From NCBI GenBank assembly GCA_028706735.1, contig JAQTVS010000176.1:1-6126 (forward strand): a DNA stretch of 6,126 nucleotides, read 5' to 3'. This DNA comes from Thiomonas sp. GTDB lineage: Bacteria > Pseudomonadota > Gammaproteobacteria > Burkholderiales > Burkholderiaceae_C. A program made the position numbers and the translations under genes. The number at the start of each line of letters is the position of its first letter. Position 1 is the first letter of the stretch. Shown here one piece after another: positions 1 through 5,985 of the stretch. The notes under the pieces were generated by a model that saw only the letters and a program-made list of their open reading frames with translations, was not told the DNA's origin and did no database searches.

Positions 1-73
1 GACATAAACCGTGTGCTGACGCCCACTTAGCGCCCTGATTCAAACTCCAACTTCCGTCCCGCGCGCCAACTCC
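1..73. other. Leader upstream of priA, no assignable gene
   Basis: This short stretch precedes the priA start codon. One forward frame gives nine codons closed by a TAG at 28-30, which could be the tail of an upstream gene, but nine residues are too few to identify and other frames also hit stops. No clear Shine-Dalgarno sequence precedes the ATG at 74, and I see no convincing sigma-70 promoter. priA may therefore be translated from a weak site, or be coupled to a gene lying outside the window. Confidence 0.4.
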
Positions 74-2377
74 ATGTCCGTCGTTCTCCAGGTTGCCGTT
101 GACGCGCCGGGCCTGCAACCCCTCGATTACCGCGCCGATGCGCCACCGCCCCCCGGGACGCTGGTGCGCGTGCCGCTGGGTCGGCAGACGGTGACCGGCG
201 TGGTGCTAAGGCTGACCGCGCCACCGGACGGGGTCAGCGCCATCACGCTGCGCGAGATCGCCGGGGTGTTCGCGTCCCTGCCCGCGTTCGACGCCAACTG
301 GCTGGAGCTGCTGCAGTTCGTCGCCCGCTATTACCAGCGCGCCTTGGGCGAAGTGATCGGCGCCGCCTTGCCCGCGCTGCTGCGCAACCGCAATCCGGAG
401 GGCATCGCGCCCGCGCCAGCCAGGGATGCCGCCGCGGCCTATCGCTGCACCGACCTCGGCCTGCGTGCGCTGCCCGAGAAAATCGCCCCGCGCAGCGCCG
501 CGCTGTGGCGTCTGGCGCAGGCGCTCGGCGTCGAACGGCCTGACGCGCCGCAGCAAACACCAGCCGCCACCCCGGCGGCGCGCCCACTCACACTGCTGGA
601 GGCGCGCCGCCTTCACCCGCAGGCCTCCAAGGTGCTGGCGGACTGGCAGCGGGCGGGCTGGGTGGAGGCCAGCGCCGCCGCGCCGCCGCCAGCAGCCGCA
701 GAAGCGCCTCCCACGCTCCACCCAGAGCAGGCACAGGCGCTGCAGGCGATCGCATCGAGCACGGGGTTCGCCCCATTTCTTCTGTTCGGCGTGACCGGCA
801 GCGGCAAGACCGAGGTGTATCTGCACGCCGCGGCGCAGGCGCTGCAGCGCGACTCCGCAGCGCAGATTCTGGTGCTCACCCCGGAAATCAACCTCACGCC
901 GCAGCTCATCCGCCGTTTCGAACAGCGCTTCGGCGCGGAGCATCTCGCCGTGCTGCACAGCGGCCTGTCGGAAGGCCAACGGCTACGCCACTGGCTGGCG
1001 GCGCATACCGGGCGCGCGCGTATCGTGTTGGGCACGCGCCTGGCCGCGCTTGCCTCCATGCCGCAGTTGCGGCTCATCGTGATCGACGAGGAGCACGACG
1101 CCTCCTACAAACAGCAGGAAGGCGCGCGCTACTCCGCGCGCGATCTGGCCTTGTGGCGCGCGCAGCAACTTGGCATCGCCGTGGTGCTCGGCTCGGCCAC
1201 GCCCTCGCTTGAAAGCTGGCGGGCGGCGCAGAACGGCCGCTATCGCCTGCTCACCCTGGCGCAGCGCGCCGCCGGGGTGCTGCCGCGGGTGCGTCTGGCC
1301 GATACCCGGCGCGACCCCACACTGCGCGCCAGCGGCACGCTGATCGGCCAGACGCTGGACGCCGCCATCCGCCAGCGCCTGGAGCGCGGCGAGCAAAGCC
1401 TGCTGTTCCTCAACCGCCGCGGCTACGCGCCGGTGCTGAGCTGCCCGGACTGCGGCTGGCTGTCGGACTGCCCGCATTGCGACGCGCATCTGGTGTTTCA
1501 CCGCACCGACCGCAGCCTGCGCTGCCATCACTGCGGGTATCAGGCTGCGGTGCCGCGCGCCTGTCCGAGCTGTGGCAGCCTCGATCTGCAGCCCGTGGGC
1601 AAGGGCACGCAGCGCGTGGAGGAAGCGCTCGCCGACACGTATCCCTACGCCCGCATTGCCCGCATCGACGCCGACAGCACAAGGCGCAAGGGCGCTGCCG
1701 CCAGCAGCTTCGACAGCGTGCATGCGGGCGAGGTGGACATTCTGGTGGGCACGCAGATGGTGACCAAGGGCCACGACTTCCAGCGCGTCACCCTGGTGGC
1801 GGCGCTCAACCCGGATGCCGGGCTGTTCAGCCACGATCCGCGCGGCCCCGAGCGCCTGTTCGCGCAGCTCATGCAGGCGGCGGGACGCGCGGGGCGCGCC
1901 ACACCGCCCGCGCTCGCCGGGACAGGCAACGCGCAGCCCGCACGCCTGCCCCCTTCAGCCCCGGAGATGCTGGTGCAGACCGCGCACCCCGAGCATCCGC
2001 TGTACCGTGCGCTGGTGGCGCACGACTTTCCCGGTTTCGCCCAGGCTGAACTGATCGAGCGCGAGCGTAGCGGCATGCCGCCGTTCTCCTTCCAGGCCCT
2101 GCTGCGCGCGGAGCACAAGCAGATCGAGGCCGTGGTGGACTTTCTCGACCGCGCGCAGCAACTCGCCGCGCCCATTGCGCAGGAGCTGGGCGTGACCGTC
2201 TATCCGCCCATTCCGGCCACCCTCGCCCGCATGGCCGACATGCACCGGATGCAAATGCTGCTCGAAGGCGCGCATCGCGGCGCGTTGCAGAAAATGCTGG
2301 CGCTGTGGCGCGCAGAACTCGCCGCCCTGCGCTCCCGGGTGCGCTGGGCGGTGGACGTGGACCCGCTCGATTATTGA
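74..2377 (+). CDS. priA: Primosomal protein N' (replication restart helicase PriA)
   Basis: PriA is a cytoplasmic superfamily 2 DNA helicase of the 3'-to-5' type. It recognises stalled or collapsed replication forks and starts reloading of the DnaB helicase. The 767-residue product has the family layout. The N-terminal DNA-binding domain (about 1-105) contains the typical LDYR and RVPLG stretches. Walker A GVTGSGKT is at 239-246, the DEEH box at 338-341 and GSATP at 373-377. Eight cysteines in four CxxC pairs (457/460, 466/469, 484/487, 497/500) form the two-zinc module. Motif V GTQMVTKGHDF is at 559-569 and motif VI QAAGRAGR at 601-608. The C-terminal domain ends in DVDPLDY. All key residues are present, so it should be active. 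It is somewhat longer than E. coli PriA because of Ala/Pro-rich linkers near 154-172 and 200-215 and an insert near 609-630. The start at 74 fits the family N-terminus although no Shine-Dalgarno is evident. Confidence 0.97.
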   Translation: MSVVLQVAVDAPGLQPLDYRADAPPPPGTLVRVPLGRQTVTGVVLRLTAPPDGVSAITLREIAGVFASLPAFDANWLELLQFVARYYQRALGEVIGAALPALLRNRNPEGIAPAPARDAAAAYRCTDLGLRALPEKIAPRSAALWRLAQALGVERPDAPQQTPAATPAARPLTLLEARRLHPQASKVLADWQRAGWVEASAAAPPPAAAEAPPTLHPEQAQALQAIASSTGFAPFLLFGVTGSGKTEVYLHAAAQALQRDSAAQILVLTPEINLTPQLIRRFEQRFGAEHLAVLHSGLSEGQRLRHWLAAHTGRARIVLGTRLAALASMPQLRLIVIDEEHDASYKQQEGARYSARDLALWRAQQLGIAVVLGSATPSLESWRAAQNGRYRLLTLAQRAAGVLPRVRLADTRRDPTLRASGTLIGQTLDAAIRQRLERGEQSLLFLNRRGYAPVLSCPDCGWLSDCPHCDAHLVFHRTDRSLRCHHCGYQAAVPRACPSCGSLDLQPVGKGTQRVEEALADTYPYARIARIDADSTRRKGAAASSFDSVHAGEVDILVGTQMVTKGHDFQRVTLVAALNPDAGLFSHDPRGPERLFAQLMQAAGRAGRATPPALAGTGNAQPARLPPSAPEMLVQTAHPEHPLYRALVAHDFPGFAQAELIERERSGMPPFSFQALLRAEHKQIEAVVDFLDRAQQLAAPIAQELGVTVYPPIPATLARMADMHRMQMLLEGAHRGALQKMLALWRAELAALRSRVRWAVDVDPLDY

Positions 2378-2496
2378 ACCCCTCTTCTGCCACATGCGGT
2401 GGTGGCTTCGACATTTCGATACAGCATGGCGCCGCAGCGCGGATTAAATTCAGCACATCGACGGTTTTTTGCAATGCAGCAAACGCCGCCCTCTTT

Positions 2497-2502
2497 GGGA
2501 GA
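2497..2502 (+). promoter_or_regulatory. Ribosome binding site that fixes the CBS gene start
   Basis: GGGAGA lies 9 bases before the ATG at 2512, good Shine-Dalgarno spacing. The reading frame stays open upstream to 2305, inside priA. That upstream extension has no ribosome binding site and its translation has no domain character, so this site decides the start. The 134-base gap from priA (2378-2511) also holds a T-run at 2465-2470 and a small inverted repeat TTTGC/GCAAA (2468-2472 with 2479-2483). I see no clear terminator or promoter boxes there. Confidence 0.65.
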
Positions 2503-2511
2503 AATGCCGCC

Positions 2512-3099
2512 ATGTCCACACAACGCATCCTGCATCATCACCCGCTTCCCGCGGGCACGCCAGTCATCGAGTTCGACCACGGCCGCCCCGGCAGCGTCAC
2601 TCCGGAATCGCCTGCCAGCGATGTGATGACCGACCTGCGCCACACCCCAGCCTTCACTACCGAAGCCGACGCCCCCGCCAACAACGCGCTGCAGAAAATG
2701 ATGCACGCCGGCGTGCGGTTGCTGCTGGTCACCGATTCCGCGCGGCATGTGGTCGGCCTGATCACCGCGCGCGACCTCATGGGCGAGAAGCCGGTGCGCG
2801 CCGCCACCGAAAATCAGATCCCGCGCGACGCGGTCACCGTGGCGCAATGCATGGTGCCGCAGCAGCACATCGACGTGCTCGATTACGCCGAGGTGCTGCG
2901 TTCCACCGTGGCCGAAATCGTGCTCACCCTGCGCCACTCCGGGCGGCAACATGCGCTGGTGCTGGAATCCGACGGCCCGCCCTGCGTGCGCGGCATTTTT
3001 TCCGCCGTGCGCATCGGCCGCCAGCTTGGCGTGGAACTGGCCGCCAGCGGCCAGATGCAGAGCTTTGCCGAACTCGAGCAGGCCATCGCCGCGCTTTGA
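2512..3099 (+). CDS. Small protein with a CBS-domain pair
   Basis: The product is 195 residues, soluble, with no signal peptide or membrane segment. Residues about 37-92 form a good first CBS domain: a DVMTD opening, a hydrophobic LLLVTD strand, and GLITARDL at 82-89, whose Thr and Asp match the usual ribose-phosphate contact motif of adenylate-binding CBS domains. Residues about 107-172 form a second, more divergent CBS domain whose equivalent motif, GIFSAVRI (161-168), has Arg in place of the Asp. CBS pairs generally sense AMP, ATP or S-adenosyl ligands and regulate partner proteins, and no catalytic domain is fused here. The target is unknown, so a regulatory role is inference from the family. 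The gene follows priA on the same strand after 134 bases, so it probably has its own promoter. It converges with the transporter gene, with 7 bases between stop codons. Confidence 0.9.
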   Translation: MSTQRILHHHPLPAGTPVIEFDHGRPGSVTPESPASDVMTDLRHTPAFTTEADAPANNALQKMMHAGVRLLLVTDSARHVVGLITARDLMGEKPVRAATENQIPRDAVTVAQCMVPQQHIDVLDYAEVLRSTVAEIVLTLRHSGRQHALVLESDGPPCVRGIFSAVRIGRQLGVELAASGQMQSFAELEQAIAAL

Positions 3100-3106
3100 A
3101 GCCTGT

Positions 3107-4300
3107 TCAACCTGGAGCAAGACCGCGCTGCGCCGCCAGCGCCAGGCAGGCAAACAGGCAAAACACCGCCGCCATCGGCGCGGCGCTGTGCATGGAAAAC
3201 AGGCCGACCGCCGCGCCGCTCAGCGTAGCCAGGGTGAATTGCATGCTGCCCATCAGGGCCGCAGCGCTGCCCACGCGCCCAGTCTGGTGCGCCAGCGCCA
3301 GCGCTGTGGCGTTGGGAAAAGAAAATCCCAGGCTGGACAAAGCGATGAACAAGGGCAGCGCCACGCCCCAGAATCCACCGATCTGCAGCGCGGCCACTCC
3401 CAGCATGACCACGGCCCACACCACCAGGCTGCGCAGCGCCCACCCGAGCAGCACGTTGCTGGGCGCCCGCGACAGCAAGGCATGGTTGAGCTGGGATGCG
3501 GCAATCAGACCCATCGCATTGAGGCCGAACAGCCAGCCGAACTGCGTGGGGCTCAGGCCGAACACCTGCATGAACACAAACGGCGCACCGGCGATGTAGG
3601 CAAACATGGCCGACTGCCCCAGCGCGCCGCTGAGGGCAAAGCCGATGTAGCCACGGTCGCGCAGCAAGGCGCCATAAATGCGCAGCGCATGACGCACCGG
3701 GTGCTGGCTCGCACTGCTGCGCGCGCTGGCAGGCAGGCTTTCCGGCAAGGCCAGCGCGGCAAGGAAACAGGCCAAGCCGAACGCGGCAAGCACCGCAAAA
3801 ATCGCGCGCCAGCCCAGCGTCTGCACGATGGCCGCCCCGGCCAGCGGCGCCAGAATGGGGGCGGCGCCGAGCACCAGGGTCAGCCGCGAAAACACCCGTG
3901 CGGCATCGAGCGGCGCGTACAAATCGCGCACCATGCTGCGGGCAATCACAATACCGGCGCAACCACCCAGCGCCTGCAGCAGCCGCCACAGCAGCAGTTG
4001 ATCGACCGACCCCGCCAGTGCGCAGCCCACGGAGGCCACGCCATACAGCGCGATGCCGAGCAGCAACGGGCGCTTGCGGCCAAAGCGGTCGGACACCGGG
4101 CCCCAGAACGCCTGCCCCAGCGCAAGACCGAGGAAGAACACCACCAGCGTGCGCTGCACCGCATCCGGCGTGGCGCGCAGATCGTGCTGCAGCGCCGTGA
4201 AGCCCGGCAGATACATGTCGATGGACATGGGGGCGAAGGCGGTCAGCGCCCCCAGGGTAAGAATGCGCCGCAGCGCGCCGGATCGCGTCATCCGGCGCAT
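3107..4300 (-). CDS. Bcr/CflA family multidrug efflux transporter (MFS)
   Basis: This is a 397-residue inner-membrane major facilitator with about 12 hydrophobic segments, the usual length for the Bcr/CflA (DHA1) branch, which exports drugs and small metabolites in exchange for protons. Family marks are MSIDMYLPGF (25-34) at the end of TM1 with its conserved Asp, motif A GPVSDRFGRKRP (67-78), the RLLQALGG and RSMVRDL stretch (106-127), the motif C-like APILAPLAGA (147-156), and PNATALAL (329-336). The long central loop (about 187-205) is Ser/Ala-rich. An in-frame TGA at 4316-4318 (minus strand) means the start must be the ATG at 4300 or the ATG at 4291 (residue 4), and neither has a good Shine-Dalgarno. 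The substrate cannot be told from sequence. The 5' end lies 19 bases from the triple repeat, which separates it from the cytochrome gene upstream on the same strand. Confidence 0.93.
   Translation of the reverse strand: MRRMTRSGALRRILTLGALTAFAPMSIDMYLPGFTALQHDLRATPDAVQRTLVVFFLGLALGQAFWGPVSDRFGRKRPLLLGIALYGVASVGCALAGSVDQLLLWRLLQALGGCAGIVIARSMVRDLYAPLDAARVFSRLTLVLGAAPILAPLAGAAIVQTLGWRAIFAVLAAFGLACFLAALALPESLPASARSSASQHPVRHALRIYGALLRDRGYIGFALSGALGQSAMFAYIAGAPFVFMQVFGLSPTQFGWLFGLNAMGLIAASQLNHALLSRAPSNVLLGWALRSLVVWAVVMLGVAALQIGGFWGVALPLFIALSSLGFSFPNATALALAHQTGRVGSAAALMGSMQFTLATLSGAAVGLFSMHSAAPMAAVFCLFACLALAAQRGLAPG
3125..3142. other. Hairpin at the convergent 3' ends
   Basis: GCGCTG (3125-3130) and CAGCGC (3137-3142) pair perfectly around a 6-base loop. 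The hairpin sits 26 bases past the CBS stop but inside the last codons of the transporter gene. No T-run follows on either side, so it is not a standard intrinsic terminator. In GC-rich coding DNA such a hairpin can arise by chance. Confidence 0.25.
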
Positions 4301-4319
4301 TGTCGCAGCGAGGGATCAA

Positions 4320-4562
4320 CCCACCCCGAAATCCTTCGCTGCGCTCGGTTCTCCCCTCAAGGGGCAGGACACTCTTGGGACGGCCCGGCGAGTGTCTGAG
4401 CCCACCCCGAAATCCTTCGCTGCGCTCGGTTCTCCCCTCAAGGGGCAAGACACTCTTGGGACGGCCCGGCGAGTGTCTGAGCCCACCCCGAAATCCTTCG
4501 CTGCGCTCGGTTCTCCCCTCAAGGGGAAAGACACTCTTGGGACGACCCGGCGAGTGTCTGAG
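4320..4562 (-). repeat. Tandem array of three 81-bp REP-like units
   Basis: Three direct copies lie at 4320-4400, 4401-4481 and 4482-4562. Copies 1 and 2 differ at one base (G4367/A4448). Copies 2 and 3 differ at two (C4446/A4527 and G4464/A4545). Read on the minus strand, each unit has a hairpin with 7-8 bp of GACACTC-type stem and the 15-nt loop GCCGGGCCGTCCCAA (one change in copy 3), then a CCCC-TTGA-GGGG mini-hairpin, then a tail of about 30 bases. The hairpins are at 4367-4397, 4448-4478 and 4529-4559. The array fills nearly the whole gap between the cytochrome stop and the transporter start. Because 81 is a multiple of three, every stop-free frame through it encodes a 27-residue repeat peptide, which gives misleading open frames on both strands. 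I read the array as non-coding. It belongs to the same family as the array at 5986-6126. Confidence 0.93.
4529..4559 (-). terminator. Hairpin just past the cytochrome stop, possible transcript end
   Basis: On the minus strand this hairpin (8-bp stem AGACACTC/GAGTGTCT, 15-nt loop) begins 19 bases after the cytochrome TGA. It is followed by only a short T-stretch and then the CCCC-TTGA-GGGG mini-hairpin. It is the first repeat unit met by RNA polymerase leaving the cytochrome gene. The T-tract is too short for a textbook intrinsic terminator, so it may instead pause transcription or protect the mRNA 3' end from exonucleases, as REP elements are known to do. Confidence 0.4.
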
Positions 4563-4578
4563 CGCCTTGCAGACAGAA

Positions 4579-5826
4579 TCAGTCCTTGATGATGGCCTTG
4601 CGCAGCGCTTTGACCTGATCGGGCGTGGCGGCTGAGGCGCCATTGCCCCAGGTGGCGCGGATATAGGTCACCACGTCAGCCACCTGCTGGTCGTTCAGCG
4701 ACAGCGCGAACGGCGGCATGGCCATCGGCGCGGGCGCCTTTTCCGTGACCACGGTGCTGCCGCCGGCCAGCACCACGCGAATGCTGTTGTTCGGATCGGA
4801 GCACTGCACCGTGGCGTTCTTGGCCAGACCGGGGAAGACTTGCGGCAGTCCTTGGCCATTGGCCTGATGGCAGGCCACGCAATGCTGGTTGTAGACCGCT
4901 GCGCCGCGCTGCACCGTGGCCGAGTCTTTGGCCGCGGGCGTCTGCGCCACCACGACCGGCTTGAGCGACTTGATATAGGCCGCCATGGCCTGCAGGTCAT
5001 CGGGCTTGAGGTGCTGAGTGCTGTGCGAAATGACCTCGGTCATGCTGCCCAGCGCGGTGAAGTTCGCCGTTTTGCCCGCCTGCAGCAGTTCAGCGATGTC
5101 CCCCGCCGTCCACTTCTGCATGCAACTGCCGCGCAGATTGGTGGCGAACCAATGCTCCACCTGCGAGCCGGTGAGATAGAAGTCGCCGTTGGGCCCGCGC
5201 GAACTCAGCGCCTTTTCCTGGAAGAACTGGCCGCGTGGCGTATGGCAGGAACCGCAATGGCCAAGACCTTCCACCAGATAAGCGCCGCGGTTCCACTGCG
5301 CGCTCTGCTTGGGATCGGGGGTGAAGGTGGTGTCGCGCACGAACATCCAGTTCCAGATCGCCAGCGGCCAGCGGATGGTCATGGGCCACACCATGTCGGG
5401 CTTGCGGTTAGGTGTGGCGTCGGGCGGCACGCCCTGCATGAAGTAGGCGTAAAGCGCCTTCATGTCAGCCTGGTTTACCCGCACGTAAGAGGGATAGGGC
5501 ATGGCCGGGTAGAGATGCTTTCCGCCCGGCGCCACGCCATGCCGCACCGCGCGGTCGAACTGCTCGAAGCTGTAGCTGCCGATGCCGTGGGTTTTATCTG
5601 GCGTGATGTTGGAGGAATAAATCGCGCCGATGGGCATGTCCATCTTCAGCCCGCCGACAAAGGGCTTGCCGCCCGGCGCCGTATGGCATGCCACGCAATC
5701 CCCGGCGCGCGCCAGATAAGCCCCGCGCTGCACTTCTTGGTCGGAAAATTTGGCTGCCGCCGCCAGACCGCACTGCGCCACCAGCATCCCGGCCAGAATG
5801 ACGCGCCACCCCATCTTCTTGTTCAT
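4579..5826 (-). CDS. Exported triheme cytochrome c, alcohol/aldehyde/gluconate dehydrogenase subunit type
   Basis: The 415-residue precursor has a basic, hydrophobic Sec signal peptide with likely cleavage after the AAAA at about 25, so it acts in the periplasm. Three c-type heme sites are present: CVACH (44-48), CGSCH (191-195) and CVACH (316-320). Likely axial Met ligands are M109 (in PAMPYPSY), M262 (in GSMTEV) and M368 or M370 (in MAMPPF). This three-domain pattern, with a Trp-rich stretch at 147-161, matches the cytochrome subunits of membrane-bound alcohol, gluconate and molybdenum aldehyde dehydrogenases, which pass electrons from the catalytic subunit to ubiquinone or an oxidase. The C-terminus (about 400-415) shows no obvious membrane anchor. 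No dehydrogenase subunit lies on either side, so the substrate cannot be named and the gene appears monocistronic in this window. Cys235 and Cys342 lie outside the heme motifs. The start is supported by an AAGGA six bases upstream. Confidence 0.93.
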   Translation of the reverse strand: MNKKMGWRVILAGMLVAQCGLAAAAKFSDQEVQRGAYLARAGDCVACHTAPGGKPFVGGLKMDMPIGAIYSSNITPDKTHGIGSYSFEQFDRAVRHGVAPGGKHLYPAMPYPSYVRVNQADMKALYAYFMQGVPPDATPNRKPDMVWPMTIRWPLAIWNWMFVRDTTFTPDPKQSAQWNRGAYLVEGLGHCGSCHTPRGQFFQEKALSSRGPNGDFYLTGSQVEHWFATNLRGSCMQKWTAGDIAELLQAGKTANFTALGSMTEVISHSTQHLKPDDLQAMAAYIKSLKPVVVAQTPAAKDSATVQRGAAVYNQHCVACHQANGQGLPQVFPGLAKNATVQCSDPNNSIRVVLAGGSTVVTEKAPAPMAMPPFALSLNDQQVADVVTYIRATWGNGASAATPDQVKALRKAIIKD

Positions 5827-5832
5827 AGCCGT

Positions 5833-5837
5833 TCCTT
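5833..5837 (-). promoter_or_regulatory. Ribosome binding site of the cytochrome gene
   Basis: AAGGA on the minus strand, within AAAAGGAAC, ends 6 bases before the ATG at 5826. It is the strongest Shine-Dalgarno in the window and fixes the start that gives a complete signal peptide. Confidence 0.8.
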
Positions 5838-5849
5838 TTCGGCGCTGCG

Positions 5850-5880
5850 ATCAAAGGTTTGCAACGCAATAATTTGTAAA
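5850..5880 (-). promoter_or_regulatory. Candidate promoter of the cytochrome gene
   Basis: This is an AT-rich island in otherwise GC-rich DNA. On the minus strand TTTACA (5875-5880) resembles a -35 box and TTTGAT (5850-5855) a weak -10 box. The 19-base spacer is longer than ideal. Transcription would start near 5843 and leave a leader of under 20 bases carrying the ribosome binding site. The imperfect inverted pair GTTTGCAA and TTTGTAAAC overlaps it and could be a regulator site, but I recognise no known operator. Confidence 0.3.
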
Positions 5881-5985
5881 CAGGTTACGGGGTGTGGCTG
5901 CCGTCAGAGTTGATGCAGGCCAAAGGACTGCGACGCTGTGTCGCAACCCTCGCCAGGCTGTGGCCGCGCGGCGGCAGTCGATTGC

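Noticed and set aside
1..30. C-terminal tail of an upstream gene ending in TAG at 28-30
   Set aside because: Nine codons are too few to tell a real gene end from chance, and other frames are equally plausible.
206..979. Minus-strand frames of 257 and 154 codons inside priA
   Set aside because: They are antisense shadows of a full-length PriA with intact motifs, and their composition is that of reversed GC-rich codons.
2951..4399. A long open plus-strand frame of 482 codons antisense to the transporter
   Set aside because: It is rich in Gln, Arg and His as expected for the shadow of a GC-rich gene. It has no motif and overlaps both the CBS and transporter genes.
4320..4562. CRISPR array
   Set aside because: The units abut directly without variable spacers, the repeat is far longer than CRISPR repeats, and no cas gene is present.
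4053..4589. Frames encoding three copies of a 27-residue peptide, which look like a repeat protein
   Set aside because: The repetition comes from the 81-bp non-coding unit, which is open in several frames on both strands. Substitutions track the DNA fold rather than a codon pattern.
2883..4643. A long open minus-strand frame of 586 codons
   Set aside because: It runs through the left repeat array and then in a second frame across the real transporter gene. Its translation is Arg/Ala/Gly-rich with no membrane or domain pattern, whereas the other minus frame gives a clear Bcr/CflA protein.
4840..5913. A 357-codon plus-strand frame opposite the cytochrome gene
   Set aside because: It is antisense to a gene with three heme motifs and a signal peptide, and its own translation shows no recognisable domain.
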